From positions 3,180,432 through 3,244,431 of the forward strand of contig NZ_CM001403.1 of NCBI RefSeq assembly GCF_000166195.2: a DNA stretch of 64,000 bases, in the 5' to 3' direction. Shown in pieces: positions 24,345 through 34,194 of the stretch (positions are counted from its first letter, which is position 1; every line of letters begins with the position of its first letter). Under the pieces are notes generated by a model. It had not been told where the DNA came from. It was given only the letters and a program-made list of their open reading frames with translations, and did not search any database. Made by a program: the position numbers and the translations under genes. The DNA is from Mucilaginibacter paludis DSM 18603. GTDB lineage: Bacteria > Bacteroidota > Bacteroidia > Sphingobacteriales > Sphingobacteriaceae.

Positions 24345-27182
24345 TTATTGAGGAGGGCCGCCAAAGCCGCCACCACCACCGCCGGGGCCGCCGCCGCCAG
24401 GACCACCACCGCCGAAGCCTCTTCTTTTACCACCTGGAAAATCATCCGGAGTTTTGCCGGCAAATTGTTGCAGGCGGATGGTAAGCGTCATTAGGAAATA
24501 GCGCCCTAAACGATTAACGGTTGATTCTGTGATGTAGTTACCAGTGGTGGTATTGGTATAACCCGTGTTCTGGTTAAAGATATCGAATACAGAAGCACGG
24601 ATGGTGGCCATGTTATTTTTAAGAAAACGGCGCTCCAAATAGGCGTTTAAAATATTGGGGTTTGTTACGGCGCCGCTGTATCCCTCGTTAATGGCCTTGC
24701 TGTAATCGTAGTTCAGTGTCCAATCTTTCCAAAAATAATTTTTCCCGCTTAAACCTAAAGTAGTTGTTTGATACGTGTGATTATCTAACGATGAGGTTGT
24801 ATTATTGGTTGTGGTCACTGCGTAATTTACACTTGCCTGCGCATCCACCACGTCGGTAATATCAAGTCTGAACCGCGCGCCTGGCGTATAAGTTAATTGC
24901 TTAGCGATATTTTTGATATTGTTTGAAAAACCGATATTGTTGGTATAATTGATATTTCCATTTAATATAAGTGTGTACTTGCGTTGCGACCAGGGTTTAG
25001 CAAAGGTAAAAAAACCATTGGCGGTGTAATAACCATCGGCGTTGCGGTAGTCGACAGACTGTGTGCCGTTATTATTATTAATTACGTTGGTTACAATTTT
25101 ATTGTTGGTTTGGGTAAACGATAAATTGGTGAACAAAATATCGCCTGTACCAAAGCTGAACTTATTGTAACGGATAGAAAAGTTGTTGTTAAACTCCGGC
25201 TCGAGATTAGGGTTACCTGTTACGATATAGGTAGGGTCGGATTTGTCGGGACGTGGGTTCAATTGCGAATAGGAAGGTTGGTTGCTTGCGCCATTGTAAT
25301 TAAAGCTCAATGCCTGGCTGCGCGAAAAATTATAAACAAAGCGCGCGGTCGGTATAAAGTTAAAGGTATTTACATGCGTAACAACGCTCGGATACGTGCT
25401 TGTTGCCGGCGAATTACCGTCTAACACACCCGGCTGAGCGCCTGCGCCCAAGGTAAGGTTGTATTTGGCCTCAATTAAACGGTAATTTAAGCCAAAACGG
25501 TGTGTTGTAAAGGTAGAATTATAGTTATTGCTTAACAGGTCGTAGTAGTTTTGCTGGCCGCTAACGGTTACTGTATCATTCAGTCTGCTGGTATTGGTAG
25601 CGTTTCGGTTAAACGTATAATTAGCTTCTAAAAAGGATACTTTACTTAATGGTTCAAGATATGATGCGGTAATGCCCTCAGTATTGGTAGCAGTATGGGT
25701 GTTAATTAATTGATTAGCCGGAACAGCAAGGCTATCAACAGGCGGCCTGCCCACAATGTAAGTGGTGATCGGGTTTGAAAATTGGTTGGTTGGACCGGTA
25801 CTCGCTGTTAAATTTAAGCTGAAGTTACGCCCGCTATGAAAGTGGTGATTATATAACAACGTACCACCGTAGTTAGGGGAGTTTGAATTTCCAAGCGTTT
25901 TGGAGTTGTAAAGCAAGGTCTGTACATTGCTATTTAAAATACTGTTTTGGCTGAAGTCATCAGCCGTGGTGCTTGAGTAAGAGAATGTTGGCGTAAATTT
26001 AAGATAATTTACCGTGTCGGGTTTCCATTCCATATTCCAGGTTACCCGGTGATTTAGGGTACCATCTGTATTAACACTGTTTGAGTTATTAACAAAAGAG
26101 CCATTACTGTTTTTTTGAATGGATGTATTTAGGGTATAAACCGAGTTATCGGCAAAGCTATAGCTACCGTAAACTGATAAGTTTGGCCCCCACTGGTCGC
26201 GAAAATTCAAACCTATTGATTTAGCATCGGTTATGCCGTTTGATGGGGTTGTACCACCACCACCAAGCCTGGCAGCACGGCCGCCGCCACCACCGCCACC
26301 GCCACCACCAAACGAAAAGGTGTTGACATTGGTGTTATTGATGGTCCCCAACAAAGCGATTTGCTGATCGCCATTAAATTTAAAGGAGTTAATTGATCCC
26401 AGGTACCTGTTATCATTTGATATACCCGGTTTAGATGGCAAGGCATCGGCCCCATCTCCACCAGTGGCAGATAGCGAATAGCCATAATTTTTATCCTTCC
26501 GGATCACGATGTTCATAATTTTGTTTGGCTCGCCGGTTTTTAAACCGGTTAAATTAGCCTGGTCTCCATAATCATCAATCATCTGGATGCTTTCAATTAC
26601 ATCAGCCGGTAAATTTTTAGTAGCTGTTTTTACATCACCTCCAAAAAAATCTTTTCCGTTAATCCTAACTTTGGTTACCGATTTACCTTCGGCCGTTACG
26701 TTACCGTCCTTATCTACATCAACACCGGGAAGTTTTTTCAATACGTCCTCTACCGGCGCATTTGCCCTTACGGGATAAGCGCTCGCCTTATATTCGGTAG
26801 TATCTACACTTACTTTAACCGAGTTTACATCGGTGATGTTAACCACATTCAGCAATTTCGATTCGGCTTTGAGTTTAATCATCCCGATATTGGCTGGTTT
26901 GGTATCGTCGTCAAACGTATAATTACGTTTTAAGCCTTGAAAACCTATGGATAATATGGTTAGTGAGAATTTTTTTGCCTTAATTGATGCAAAGGTGAAT
27001 ACGCCATTAATATCGGTAACCACATTTAAACTATCAGTGGCCGAGGTTAATTTAACAACAGCCCCCGGTATGGTTACCCCGGTTGAATCGGCTACTATAC
27101 CGTGTACCTGCCGCGCCGTCTGCGAGTAACCTTTAAAAACTACAAGTGCAAAAAAAACAAAAAATGTAAAAAGCTTTTTCAT
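24345..27182 (-). CDS. outer-membrane beta-barrel receptor (OMP_b-brl_3 type) with glycine-rich tail
   Basis: A 945-residue TonB-dependent-receptor relative. After the signal peptide (cleavage near GYSQ) comes a carboxypeptidase-regulatory-like domain (about 23-100: VHGIVADSTGVTIPGAVVKL), then a plug-like domain (about 120-230, with LKKLPGVDVDKDGNVTAEGK and KVRINGKDFFGGD), then a barrel ending in FLMTLTIRLQQF. A run of about ten Gly is present near residue 295 in a loop. The last 35 residues are an unusual tail of RRGFGGGGPGGGG type ending GGFGGPPQ, beyond the last strand. These proteins are common in Bacteroidota, usually of unknown ligand. No SusD partner is adjacent. Confidence 0.9.
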   Translation of the reverse strand: MKKLFTFFVFFALVVFKGYSQTARQVHGIVADSTGVTIPGAVVKLTSATDSLNVVTDINGVFTFASIKAKKFSLTILSIGFQGLKRNYTFDDDTKPANIGMIKLKAESKLLNVVNITDVNSVKVSVDTTEYKASAYPVRANAPVEDVLKKLPGVDVDKDGNVTAEGKSVTKVRINGKDFFGGDVKTATKNLPADVIESIQMIDDYGDQANLTGLKTGEPNKIMNIVIRKDKNYGYSLSATGGDGADALPSKPGISNDNRYLGSINSFKFNGDQQIALLGTINNTNVNTFSFGGGGGGGGGGRAARLGGGGTTPSNGITDAKSIGLNFRDQWGPNLSVYGSYSFADNSVYTLNTSIQKNSNGSFVNNSNSVNTDGTLNHRVTWNMEWKPDTVNYLKFTPTFSYSSTTADDFSQNSILNSNVQTLLYNSKTLGNSNSPNYGGTLLYNHHFHSGRNFSLNLTASTGPTNQFSNPITTYIVGRPPVDSLAVPANQLINTHTATNTEGITASYLEPLSKVSFLEANYTFNRNATNTSRLNDTVTVSGQQNYYDLLSNNYNSTFTTHRFGLNYRLIEAKYNLTLGAGAQPGVLDGNSPATSTYPSVVTHVNTFNFIPTARFVYNFSRSQALSFNYNGASNQPSYSQLNPRPDKSDPTYIVTGNPNLEPEFNNNFSIRYNKFSFGTGDILFTNLSFTQTNNKIVTNVINNNNGTQSVDYRNADGYYTANGFFTFAKPWSQRKYTLILNGNINYTNNIGFSNNIKNIAKQLTYTPGARFRLDITDVVDAQASVNYAVTTTNNTTSSLDNHTYQTTTLGLSGKNYFWKDWTLNYDYSKAINEGYSGAVTNPNILNAYLERRFLKNNMATIRASVFDIFNQNTGYTNTTTGNYITESTVNRLGRYFLMTLTIRLQQFAGKTPDDFPGGKRRGFGGGGPGGGGPGGGGGGFGGPPQ

Positions 27183-27475
27183 ATACGATATATATCTCTT
27201 TAGTGCTGGTTTAGGTGTATTTATCTATAGTTACACTAAAGACATTTTAACATTACAAAAGTTCACTTTCTTTATGAGAATTGGTTATTAATCATATGAT
27301 TGTTACATATTATTAAATCTGGGCAGCGAAGATTGCTATCAATCTTAAAAACAAGGAGTTAATTTTATTATCATATCTTTTTTCCACTTTATTTATAAAC
27401 ATTTGTGTTAAACTCAATTGTAAATTTATTGAAACATTGACTTTAAGGTTTTGTTAAACTTTAAAACATTAACTT

Positions 27476-27748
27476 ATGGCTAATATCAGAGAATCCCTTC
27501 ATTCCAAAATTCATACCTGGATGAAGATGGTGGGTTTTAGATTAAATTCGTCAAACGTTGTTAAAAAAAACAACCTTACCATTGACCATTATTTTTTCAA
27601 AACCTTCAATTTTATTGAACAGCGAAAGGCGGATTCGACCGGAAAATCAGAATTTGTATGTTTTGATACCTATGGCGAGAAAATGAAGGTACGCTCTTTA
27701 CTCGACCTGCAAAGTGCATTTTACGAAAATCTGAGTGAGTTACGCTAA
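27476..27748 (+). CDS. small conserved-looking protein of unknown function
   Basis: A 90-residue protein that I do not recognise. It starts at an ATG after an AT-rich upstream region (27183-27475, no other gene seen) and has no signal peptide or membrane helix. Composition is charged, with segments KIHTWMKMVGFRLNSSNVVK, TIDHYFFKTFNFIEQRKADS and YGEKMKVRSLLDLQSAFYEN; the ordered middle and ending suggest a folded cytoplasmic domain rather than a chance ORF. It converges with the protease gene at 27770, 21 bp apart. Confidence 0.6.
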   Translation: MANIRESLHSKIHTWMKMVGFRLNSSNVVKKNNLTIDHYFFKTFNFIEQRKADSTGKSEFVCFDTYGEKMKVRSLLDLQSAFYENLSELR

Positions 27749-27769
27749 GCTGACTACAATTTGAGCCTG

Positions 27770-29011
27770 CTAAATTCTTCTTTTTAAAGTGAGGATAAAT
27801 TTTTCGTATATATTGTCGTGAAAAACTTCGAGGAGCACGGAGCGGTTTTCGCGCGAGCGGAATACATGGTCTATTTGTTCAATTCCCATTCGCTCAACGG
27901 GCACAAAATTGATCTTTACTAATTCATCTCCTTTTTTTAAGCCTATTTCGGCGGCGGCGGAACCACGTTCAACATTGTTGATAATGATGTGAGTAAGGCC
28001 GGGCCCGTCTGCAAAATACTCCATGCCGCTCATATCATGCTCAAACTGATCTTTAAACGATAAATTGGGTTTTAAATATAATATGCCATTTTGGTAGTCT
28101 ATAATGAGGTTGAATTTTTTAAGGATCTCCATCCCCAAATTGCCATTTCGTTTTACAGCAATCAAATTTTTTTTGACAGTGTCATAATCCGGAAACGAGG
28201 TGATTACATTAGTTATTCGATACTTACCAATTTCAATTTGATCAATCCGGCTTAAAAAACCGTTAATCGGTCCGGTTAAACTGATGCCTAAATTAGAAGC
28301 GATAAATTTTTCGGGCAAGCCTTTGTTTTCGCCTATTAAATTTTCCAGAGATAAGGGATGGCCCGCACCCAGGTCAAGGATGAGTTTATTCTCTTTTTCG
28401 GGAGTTTTGCCGCTGATGCTGATCCTGCTTGTGATGTAGGGCTTATGATCTTCAATACTCATTTGTATCTTATCGCCACGTTTAAACAAACGCATATCCC
28501 GAGGTGAGGCCATAGTTATGGTGCTGTCCATAAAATTAACACGAACCGAGAAACTGCTGAAAAACTCGTACCCCAATAAGCCGTGAATATTGATGCCGGC
28601 ATAGTTTGACAGGCCGAATTCATCCTTTTTTAAAATGGCTGCTGATATGTGTTCACCAATCACATTAGGCATACTTACTTTTAGGGCAGAGGTTAAATAA
28701 GCTTCAAAGTCATTGCCTTCGCCCATGCCGGTCACCCTGATCAACCGTTTGTTTGTAATGTTCAATGAATCAACAAGTGCAGGGTCGGTAATAATCATTA
28801 AATCTACACCTGTATCTAATATAAAATTATAGGGGCCTTTATCATTAATGGTAAGCGGTACCACAATCATGTTCCGGATGAAATTGAAGTGCATGGTTAC
28901 CCGTTTCTGTTCCAACCGAAAATATTGTTGGGCATTTGCCTGGGGCAAAAACAGCCAAAGCAACAACATACAAATGTTAATATACTTTATTATAGTGAAA
29001 AGCCGGAGCAT
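27770..29011 (-). CDS. secreted aspartyl protease with PDZ domain
   Basis: A 413-residue protein with a signal peptide (cleavage near ANAQ, about residue 28). Two retropepsin-like halves follow: the first carries the catalytic-type motif FILDTGVDLMI near 64-74, the second a degenerate LILDLGAGHPLSL near 212-224. A PDZ domain occupies about 330-405 (HIIINNVERGSAAAEIGLKK then GDELVKINFVPVERMG). This is the Bacteroidota aspartyl-protease-plus-PDZ family, thought to act in the periplasm. The second half has DLG in place of DTG, which could make the enzyme a single-site protease. It is a single gene flanked by gaps. Confidence 0.88.
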   Translation of the reverse strand: MLRLFTIIKYINICMLLLWLFLPQANAQQYFRLEQKRVTMHFNFIRNMIVVPLTINDKGPYNFILDTGVDLMIITDPALVDSLNITNKRLIRVTGMGEGNDFEAYLTSALKVSMPNVIGEHISAAILKKDEFGLSNYAGINIHGLLGYEFFSSFSVRVNFMDSTITMASPRDMRLFKRGDKIQMSIEDHKPYITSRISISGKTPEKENKLILDLGAGHPLSLENLIGENKGLPEKFIASNLGISLTGPINGFLSRIDQIEIGKYRITNVITSFPDYDTVKKNLIAVKRNGNLGMEILKKFNLIIDYQNGILYLKPNLSFKDQFEHDMSGMEYFADGPGLTHIIINNVERGSAAAEIGLKKGDELVKINFVPVERMGIEQIDHVFRSRENRSVLLEVFHDNIYEKFILTLKRRI

Positions 29012-29345
29012 CTGTAACGTTTAATTGGTTAATTAAATTTACAAATAAAATGAGGGTTAAATCATGAATTTAACACCGGGTTCATAATTTAGTAATATAA
29101 ACATTACATGGGCTAAAATGCTTTTATCTCATTATCTACAGGCAGTGTTTTTTGTAATTCCTGCAAAAAAAAGTTTTTTCCAGGATGTAGACTTAAGCAA
29201 GATACTCAAAATGATACGGGTGCCTGACAAACAAAACGCATGGCATTAAGGTACTGGGGTAAAATACTATTTAGGAAGGAAGCCAATCTTTAATAATCTG
29301 CAGGCGATGCTTTTGGGCTTCGCCTGCCGGCACCGGCATCTGATA
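29012..29345. other. non-coding gap with a hairpin after the amidase gene
   Basis: No gene seen. GCAGGCGA (29300-29307) and TCGCCTGC (29320-29327) form an 8-bp stem 19 bp beyond the minus-strand amidase stop; it lacks a strong T-tract on that strand, so it may be only a weak terminator. The rest is AT-rich. Confidence 0.4.
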
Positions 29346-31148
29346 TTAGCCCAAATGCTTTTTCTTTTTGCCAGAAGGTTCTTCTATCGGCGGCGGCGGT
29401 TGAATACTATCCGGCGCCTGGGCTTGTAAGAAGTTTTTAATCCCTTTTACAATGGCTTCAACCATTTTTTGCTGAAAGTTATCTTGCAATATCTTTTCCT
29501 CGTCTTCGGGGTTTGATAAAAAAGCAGTTTCTACTAATACGTTAGGATATTCGGTAGGCGTATTAAATACAAAGTTAAAGCTACCTATGTTACCATAGTC
29601 TGCCATGCCCATTTTGATGATTTCATCATGGATAGGCTGGCTAAGCGGCCTGAAGGCTAAATGTTTGTAGTACGTAGAATTGCCCTGGACAGTAGGGTTA
29701 TCTGCCGAGTTACAGTGGATGCTCACCAGCAGATCGGGATTTTGGGCCTTCATATACCTGATCCTGGCGCTGTTGTTAAAAGAACTGTCGGTAGTGCGGG
29801 TCATCACAACTTTTGTACCTGCTTTTTCAAGTTCGGCTTTTAGTTTAAGCGCCATAGCAAGCGTTATGTTTTTTTCTAACACACCTGTTAAACCATCCGC
29901 CCCGGGGTTGCTCCCTCCATGCCCGGCATCTATCCCTATGGTTAATTTAGCCAGGCTAAAACTTTCCGGCTGATGTTTTATTTTAATAATTAAAATGCTG
30001 CCCCGGTAATAAATATCATATCCCCATAACTGGGCATGTTGCAAATCGATGTTAACCTGTAGCACATCTTTGCTCACCTGTTCGTACCAGGTATTTTTAA
30101 TCTCTTTCAGGCTTTGTTTCTGGATAATCCAGTTGGTGTTTGATGTGGCGCCGTAAATGTTAATCACAATGCGGTTAGGGTTTAACAAAGTTGATGATGA
30201 ATAAGGTAGCTTTTTATCCAGGCCAATTGATAAATAGTCGTACTGATCGTCGCCGCTTGCCGTCCAGTTACCGGTTAACGATACCGGCGCAAAGTGTACG
30301 CCGCTAAGCAAAACCACATTTTGTTTAGGTACATAGGCTTGTTGGTCGGCAGCGAGTTTAACGCGGTAGCTATCACCAAATTTCCCGGTAATGTTGAGTT
30401 GTACCAGGGTGTCAATGTAAACAAGTTTAGCCCCTCCAAGCCGGTCGGTTCCCAGGCCGTAGTCCAGATATGGGCGGTCGCCGGTAGTTAATCCAATGAT
30501 GGTTCGTTCGCCGCTGAGTATGGTAAGCTTGCTGGCTGTTTCGGCATGCAGAATATTCTTGTTATCACTTAACCTAAATTGAATGGGGGCCTCAGCCAAA
30601 GTATCGCCTTGCTTAATTAAATATTCTCCGCGGTAAATACCACTCACTCCCACCTCGGCCGAATCAACTTCTGTCATCTCAATGCCCTTTAAAAACGAGG
30701 CCCTCATATTGGGTGTAGCCTTCATTACCACTTGAAGGCGGTCTCCGGGTTGTAACCATTGGTTGATTGCTGGTATGGTTTTAACATACTCGATAGCAAA
30801 GCCCCGGGTTGGCTGGGCTTGCAAAGGTTTGTTATAGGTAACTGTAAATGTTTTTACAAGAGTATCTGTTTGCAGGATGGATGTGAGCTTAAATGTGTTG
30901 TTCCCTTCGTTTAGGCTAAGCGGCTGGGCAAATGTTCCGGTAGTGTAAACTTTAACCGGTAAGGTATCCAGCATCAGTTGGGCACCAGCAGTTGTTTGCC
31001 CTGTAATATAAAATTTGGGCGAGTTAACAACCGTTGTTTCTTTTACAGGATTAACCAGCCTGATAAAATTATGGGCTTGATCCTGGGCATTTACCGCGTT
31101 AAGAACAAAGCATAGCGCTATCGAAATAAAGAGGATGAGCAATTTCAT
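29346..31148 (-). CDS. N-acetylmuramoyl-L-alanine amidase (Amidase_3)
   Basis: A 600-residue periplasmic enzyme that cuts the bond between MurNAc and the stem peptide. The signal peptide ends near VNAQ (residue 22). The middle holds beta-rich domains, including an SH3-like stretch around 225-280 and an AMIN-like stretch around 300-395. The catalytic Amidase_3 domain begins at about 402 with IGIDAGHGGSNPGADG (Zn His), includes the Glu in GVLEKNITLAMALK, LLVSIHCNSAD (second Zn His) and ends with NVLVETAFLSNPEDE (catalytic Glu). The C-terminus is Pro/Lys-rich (QPPPPIEEPSGKKKK). It precedes the cluster of cell-wall genes on the same strand, 22 bp after the BrkB gene. Confidence 0.93.
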   Translation of the reverse strand: MKLLILFISIALCFVLNAVNAQDQAHNFIRLVNPVKETTVVNSPKFYITGQTTAGAQLMLDTLPVKVYTTGTFAQPLSLNEGNNTFKLTSILQTDTLVKTFTVTYNKPLQAQPTRGFAIEYVKTIPAINQWLQPGDRLQVVMKATPNMRASFLKGIEMTEVDSAEVGVSGIYRGEYLIKQGDTLAEAPIQFRLSDNKNILHAETASKLTILSGERTIIGLTTGDRPYLDYGLGTDRLGGAKLVYIDTLVQLNITGKFGDSYRVKLAADQQAYVPKQNVVLLSGVHFAPVSLTGNWTASGDDQYDYLSIGLDKKLPYSSSTLLNPNRIVINIYGATSNTNWIIQKQSLKEIKNTWYEQVSKDVLQVNIDLQHAQLWGYDIYYRGSILIIKIKHQPESFSLAKLTIGIDAGHGGSNPGADGLTGVLEKNITLAMALKLKAELEKAGTKVVMTRTTDSSFNNSARIRYMKAQNPDLLVSIHCNSADNPTVQGNSTYYKHLAFRPLSQPIHDEIIKMGMADYGNIGSFNFVFNTPTEYPNVLVETAFLSNPEDEEKILQDNFQQKMVEAIVKGIKNFLQAQAPDSIQPPPPIEEPSGKKKKHLG

Positions 31149-31170
31149 GCCCTAATCTAACAAAAATCAT

Positions 31171-32130
31171 TTATTTCAGATCAGGATTTTGCGGCGGTAG
31201 TGTGGCTACTTCTTTTTCTACCTCTTTTTGAATAACAGCAACAGCATATTCTGCCGGTTGTATTTTACAGCCAGTAAACTCGGCATAAACCTGAGTAAAC
31301 TCGGCACCGAAGTACAATATAGCCGAAGTATAATAAATCCACACCAGTATCACGATTAAGGATCCTGCGGCGCCGTAGGTGGAACCGGTACCTGTGGTTG
31401 TGATGTAGATGCCGATTAAATATTTACCCAGCATAAACAGCAACGCTGTAAAAAACGCACCCATGCGTACTTCTTTCCAGCTAATATTAACATCGGGCAA
31501 AAATTTGAAGATGATGCCAAAAAGTGCCGAGATAACAATAAAGGTTAGGCCAAGGTTAATTACATTAAGAACCAGCAAGGTAGCGTTAGGGAAATAATGA
31601 GTTAAATGATCACTTAAAGCAATAATCACCCCATTGATAATAAGGGATACGATCAGCAAAAAACCCAATCCGATAATTAACGAAAAAGATAATAATCTAT
31701 TGGTTATCATTTTAACCCAACCACGCTTAGGCTTGGCTTTTACCCGCCAAATAATGTTTAACGATTCCTGTATTTCCAAAAATACTCCAGAGGCACCCAA
31801 AATGAGGGTGATGATACCCGTAACTACGGCAACGCCTGTTTTGCCCGAAAGGGATACGCTTTTAATCATAGATTGGATTTGGGCCGCTGCCTGGTTGCCC
31901 ACGAAGGCATTTACCTGCGAAAATACTTTGCCCTGGATAGCATCCTGACCGTAAAAAAAACTGGCCAGCGATATTAACAATATTAATAACGGGGCAATTG
32001 AAAATACAGTATAATAGGCTAATGAAGCACTAAGTTTAAGGCCTTTATCATCTAAAAACCCATTAAAGGTAGCGCTTGCTACTTTCCAAACGGACAGTAA
32101 GGATTTTTTGGTTACATACTTCATTGGCAA
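31171..32130 (-). CDS. YihY/BrkB family inner-membrane protein
   Basis: A 319-residue protein with about six membrane helices and the YihY signature near the N-terminus: GLKLSASLAYYTVFSIAPLL at about 31-50. Further family motifs are GVFLEIQESLNIIWRVK and, near the C-terminus, YGAAGSLIVILVWIYYTSAI and LYFGAEFTQVYAE. This is the former RNase BN/virulence factor BrkB family; despite that name it is a membrane protein of unsettled role, possibly in transport. It lies between the amidase (22 bp downstream) and the VanX-type gene (94 bp upstream). Confidence 0.93.
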   Translation of the reverse strand: MPMKYVTKKSLLSVWKVASATFNGFLDDKGLKLSASLAYYTVFSIAPLLILLISLASFFYGQDAIQGKVFSQVNAFVGNQAAAQIQSMIKSVSLSGKTGVAVVTGIITLILGASGVFLEIQESLNIIWRVKAKPKRGWVKMITNRLLSFSLIIGLGFLLIVSLIINGVIIALSDHLTHYFPNATLLVLNVINLGLTFIVISALFGIIFKFLPDVNISWKEVRMGAFFTALLFMLGKYLIGIYITTTGTGSTYGAAGSLIVILVWIYYTSAILYFGAEFTQVYAEFTGCKIQPAEYAVAVIQKEVEKEVATLPPQNPDLK

Positions 32131-32224
32131 TGTTTTAAAGTTTGGTTGTTATTTTAACAACAATTTGTTTTGTTTAAACCAAAGCAATTTTAATGCCTTA
32201 AAGTTTGCCGGCGCGTTGTTTTTT

Positions 32225-32896
32225 CTAAAGCTGGTTAAACGGAACATCGAGCAACTCAAAGTTTTGCCAGCCGTTAAAATCAAAGTGCCACCACTCGTTA
32301 CTCAATACTTTAAAACCATGGCTTTGCATTACCGATTTTAACAGTTCCCTGTTCTGAATCACCTGTTGCGGCAGAGCAGTATAATCAGCGGCAGCTTTGG
32401 GGCTAAAACTATCAAACGAGGTAGGCATCTCCAGTTCTTTACCGGTTTTCAAATCAATCAAACTCAAATCGAGCGCGCAGCCGCGATTATGCTTTGATCC
32501 CTTTTTCGGGTCGGCAACAAAATGCTTGTCGCTTGCTTTTTCGTAAAACTTTTCGGTTACGGCATAAGGCCTGTAGCCATCGTAAACTTTTATGCCAAGG
32601 CCTTTTTCTTTTAAATCTGCCATTACCAGCATTAAGGCTTTGGCAACCGGCAGGCGGGTAAATGCCCTGGCCTGGGTATACATGCGCTGATGCATAAAGT
32701 TATCGGTGGTAGCATAGCGTATATCCAGCTGAATAGCGGGAATGTATTTTTTTATTTCAACAAGGGCCTTATTATGATCTTTGCTTACCTGGGCCAGATA
32801 CTGGGCCTTACCGGCAACATGTAACGAATCGCGGTAGTTTTGGGCTGATAGCTGCCATACAGTAAAAAGAAGAAGGATCAGCGCGGGGTACCTCAT
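32225..32896 (-). CDS. D-alanyl-D-alanine dipeptidase (VanX-type, M15D)
   Basis: A 223-residue enzyme with a signal peptide (MRYPALILLLFTVWQLSAQ). Zinc-ligand motifs of peptidase family M15D are present: SKHNRGCALDLSLID (His and Asp ligands, about 132-146) and SNEWWHFDFNGW (catalytic Glu and third His ligand, near 203). YDGYRPYAVTEKFYE also matches the family. It hydrolyses D-Ala-D-Ala; with the signal peptide it probably acts in the periplasm on muropeptide products rather than conferring glycopeptide resistance. It follows alanine dehydrogenase by 17 bp on the same strand, which fits a D-Ala salvage role. Confidence 0.94.
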   Translation of the reverse strand: MRYPALILLLFTVWQLSAQNYRDSLHVAGKAQYLAQVSKDHNKALVEIKKYIPAIQLDIRYATTDNFMHQRMYTQARAFTRLPVAKALMLVMADLKEKGLGIKVYDGYRPYAVTEKFYEKASDKHFVADPKKGSKHNRGCALDLSLIDLKTGKELEMPTSFDSFSPKAAADYTALPQQVIQNRELLKSVMQSHGFKVLSNEWWHFDFNGWQNFELLDVPFNQL

Positions 32897-32913
32897 TGTG
32901 GTTGGTTAGCGTT

Positions 32914-34140
32914 TTACCTGTTTGAAACAATGAGCAGGTCAAGATCTTTACAGGGCAAATTAAACCTGTCGCCAATGTGCTTGTTGGTTAAATGCCCCTG
33001 GTAAATATATACCGCGTTGCGCACCCCTGTATTTTGCCAGATCACATTTTTTAACCCTCCCTGTTCGCCAATATCTAAAAGTATAGGCGCAAAAATATTG
33101 GTTAAGGCGTAAGTAGCGGTGCGGGCTACCCGCGAAGCGATATTAGGCACGCAATAATGGATCACATCGTATTTACGGAAAACCGGGTGAGTATGGTTGG
33201 TAACCTCCGATGTTTCAAAGCAACCGCCCTGATCAATACTTACATCAATAATAACCGAGTTCGGCTTCATTTTACTTACGGTAGACTCGCTTACTATACA
33301 GGGGCTTCTGCCGGTTTGGGCGCGCATGGCGCCAATGGCCACATCACAGGTGGTAATGGCTTTTTCTAAAACAATGGGCTGTACCACCGAGGTAAAAACC
33401 CGGCTGCCGATATTGTTTTGCAAGCGGCGCAGTTTATAGATGGACGGATCGAACACTTTAACCTGCGCCCCTAAAGAGATAGCGGTACGGGCGGCATATT
33501 CGCCCACGGTACCGGCTCCCAATATCACAATCTCGGTAGGGGGCACGCCGGTAATGCCACCCAGCATCAGGCCCTTGCCCTCAAAAACATTGCTTAAATA
33601 CTCGGCGGCTATTAAAATGGAAGTAGCGCCAACAATTTCGCTCATGGCCCTTACCACGGTTAACGATCCGCCTTCGTCTAAAATATCCTCAAAGCAAAGC
33701 GCGGTTATTTTTTTACGCTGAAGCGCCTGTATATATTCGGGCCTTAAAGTGGAAAGCTGCAATGCCGATATGAGCGTTTGGTTAGGCTTCATCAACTCAA
33801 TCTCTTCGGCCGTAGGCGGGGCTATTTTAATGATGATATCGGCCTCGTAAACCGATTTGGTATCATAAACAATAAGGGCGCCCTGCTCACTGTAATCCTT
33901 ATCCAAAAAGTTAGCGGCTTTACCCGCGTTGCTTTCTAAAATAACCTGGTGCCCGTTATTAATCAGCAGGGCAACAGAAAGCGGGGTTAAAGCGATGCGG
34001 TTTTCCTGGAAAGAAACTTCGCGGGGTATACCGATATAAAGTTTGTTTTTTTTATTCTTTACTTCGAGCATCGACTCCTGAGGCTGCATCATTGCTTGCT
34101 TGGCGACGTCGGAAAAACCACTTAATATCCCTGAACTCAT
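32914..34140 (-). CDS. alanine dehydrogenase (ald-like)
   Basis: A 408-residue NAD-dependent oxidoreductase of the alanine dehydrogenase/PNT family. The substrate domain begins with YIGIPREVSFQENRIALTPL (about 32-51), and the Rossmann domain contains EIVILGAGTVGEYAARTAISLGAQVKVFD at about 205-233. VIIDVSIDQGGCFETSEVT (about 300) is the conserved active-site loop, followed by the NIASRVARTATYALTN tail. It interconverts alanine and pyruvate with ammonia. The N-terminal extension of about 30 residues (SSGILSGFSDVAKQAMMQPQ) is longer than in the Bacillus enzyme. The gene is 17 bp upstream of the dipeptidase gene, suggesting joint use of alanine from peptidoglycan. Confidence 0.92.
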   Translation of the reverse strand: MSSGILSGFSDVAKQAMMQPQESMLEVKNKKNKLYIGIPREVSFQENRIALTPLSVALLINNGHQVILESNAGKAANFLDKDYSEQGALIVYDTKSVYEADIIIKIAPPTAEEIELMKPNQTLISALQLSTLRPEYIQALQRKKITALCFEDILDEGGSLTVVRAMSEIVGATSILIAAEYLSNVFEGKGLMLGGITGVPPTEIVILGAGTVGEYAARTAISLGAQVKVFDPSIYKLRRLQNNIGSRVFTSVVQPIVLEKAITTCDVAIGAMRAQTGRSPCIVSESTVSKMKPNSVIIDVSIDQGGCFETSEVTNHTHPVFRKYDVIHYCVPNIASRVARTATYALTNIFAPILLDIGEQGGLKNVIWQNTGVRNAVYIYQGHLTNKHIGDRFNLPCKDLDLLIVSNR

Positions 34141-34194
34141 ATTACTCTAATATCCAGTTGATGAAGGTACGCAAAAAGATAAACATATTAAAAA

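Noticed and set aside
26281..26310. Poly-glycine codon run taken as a frameshift or assembly error
   Set aside because: The reading frame stays open on both sides and the domains continue in order, so it is a genuine low-complexity loop as far as I can see.
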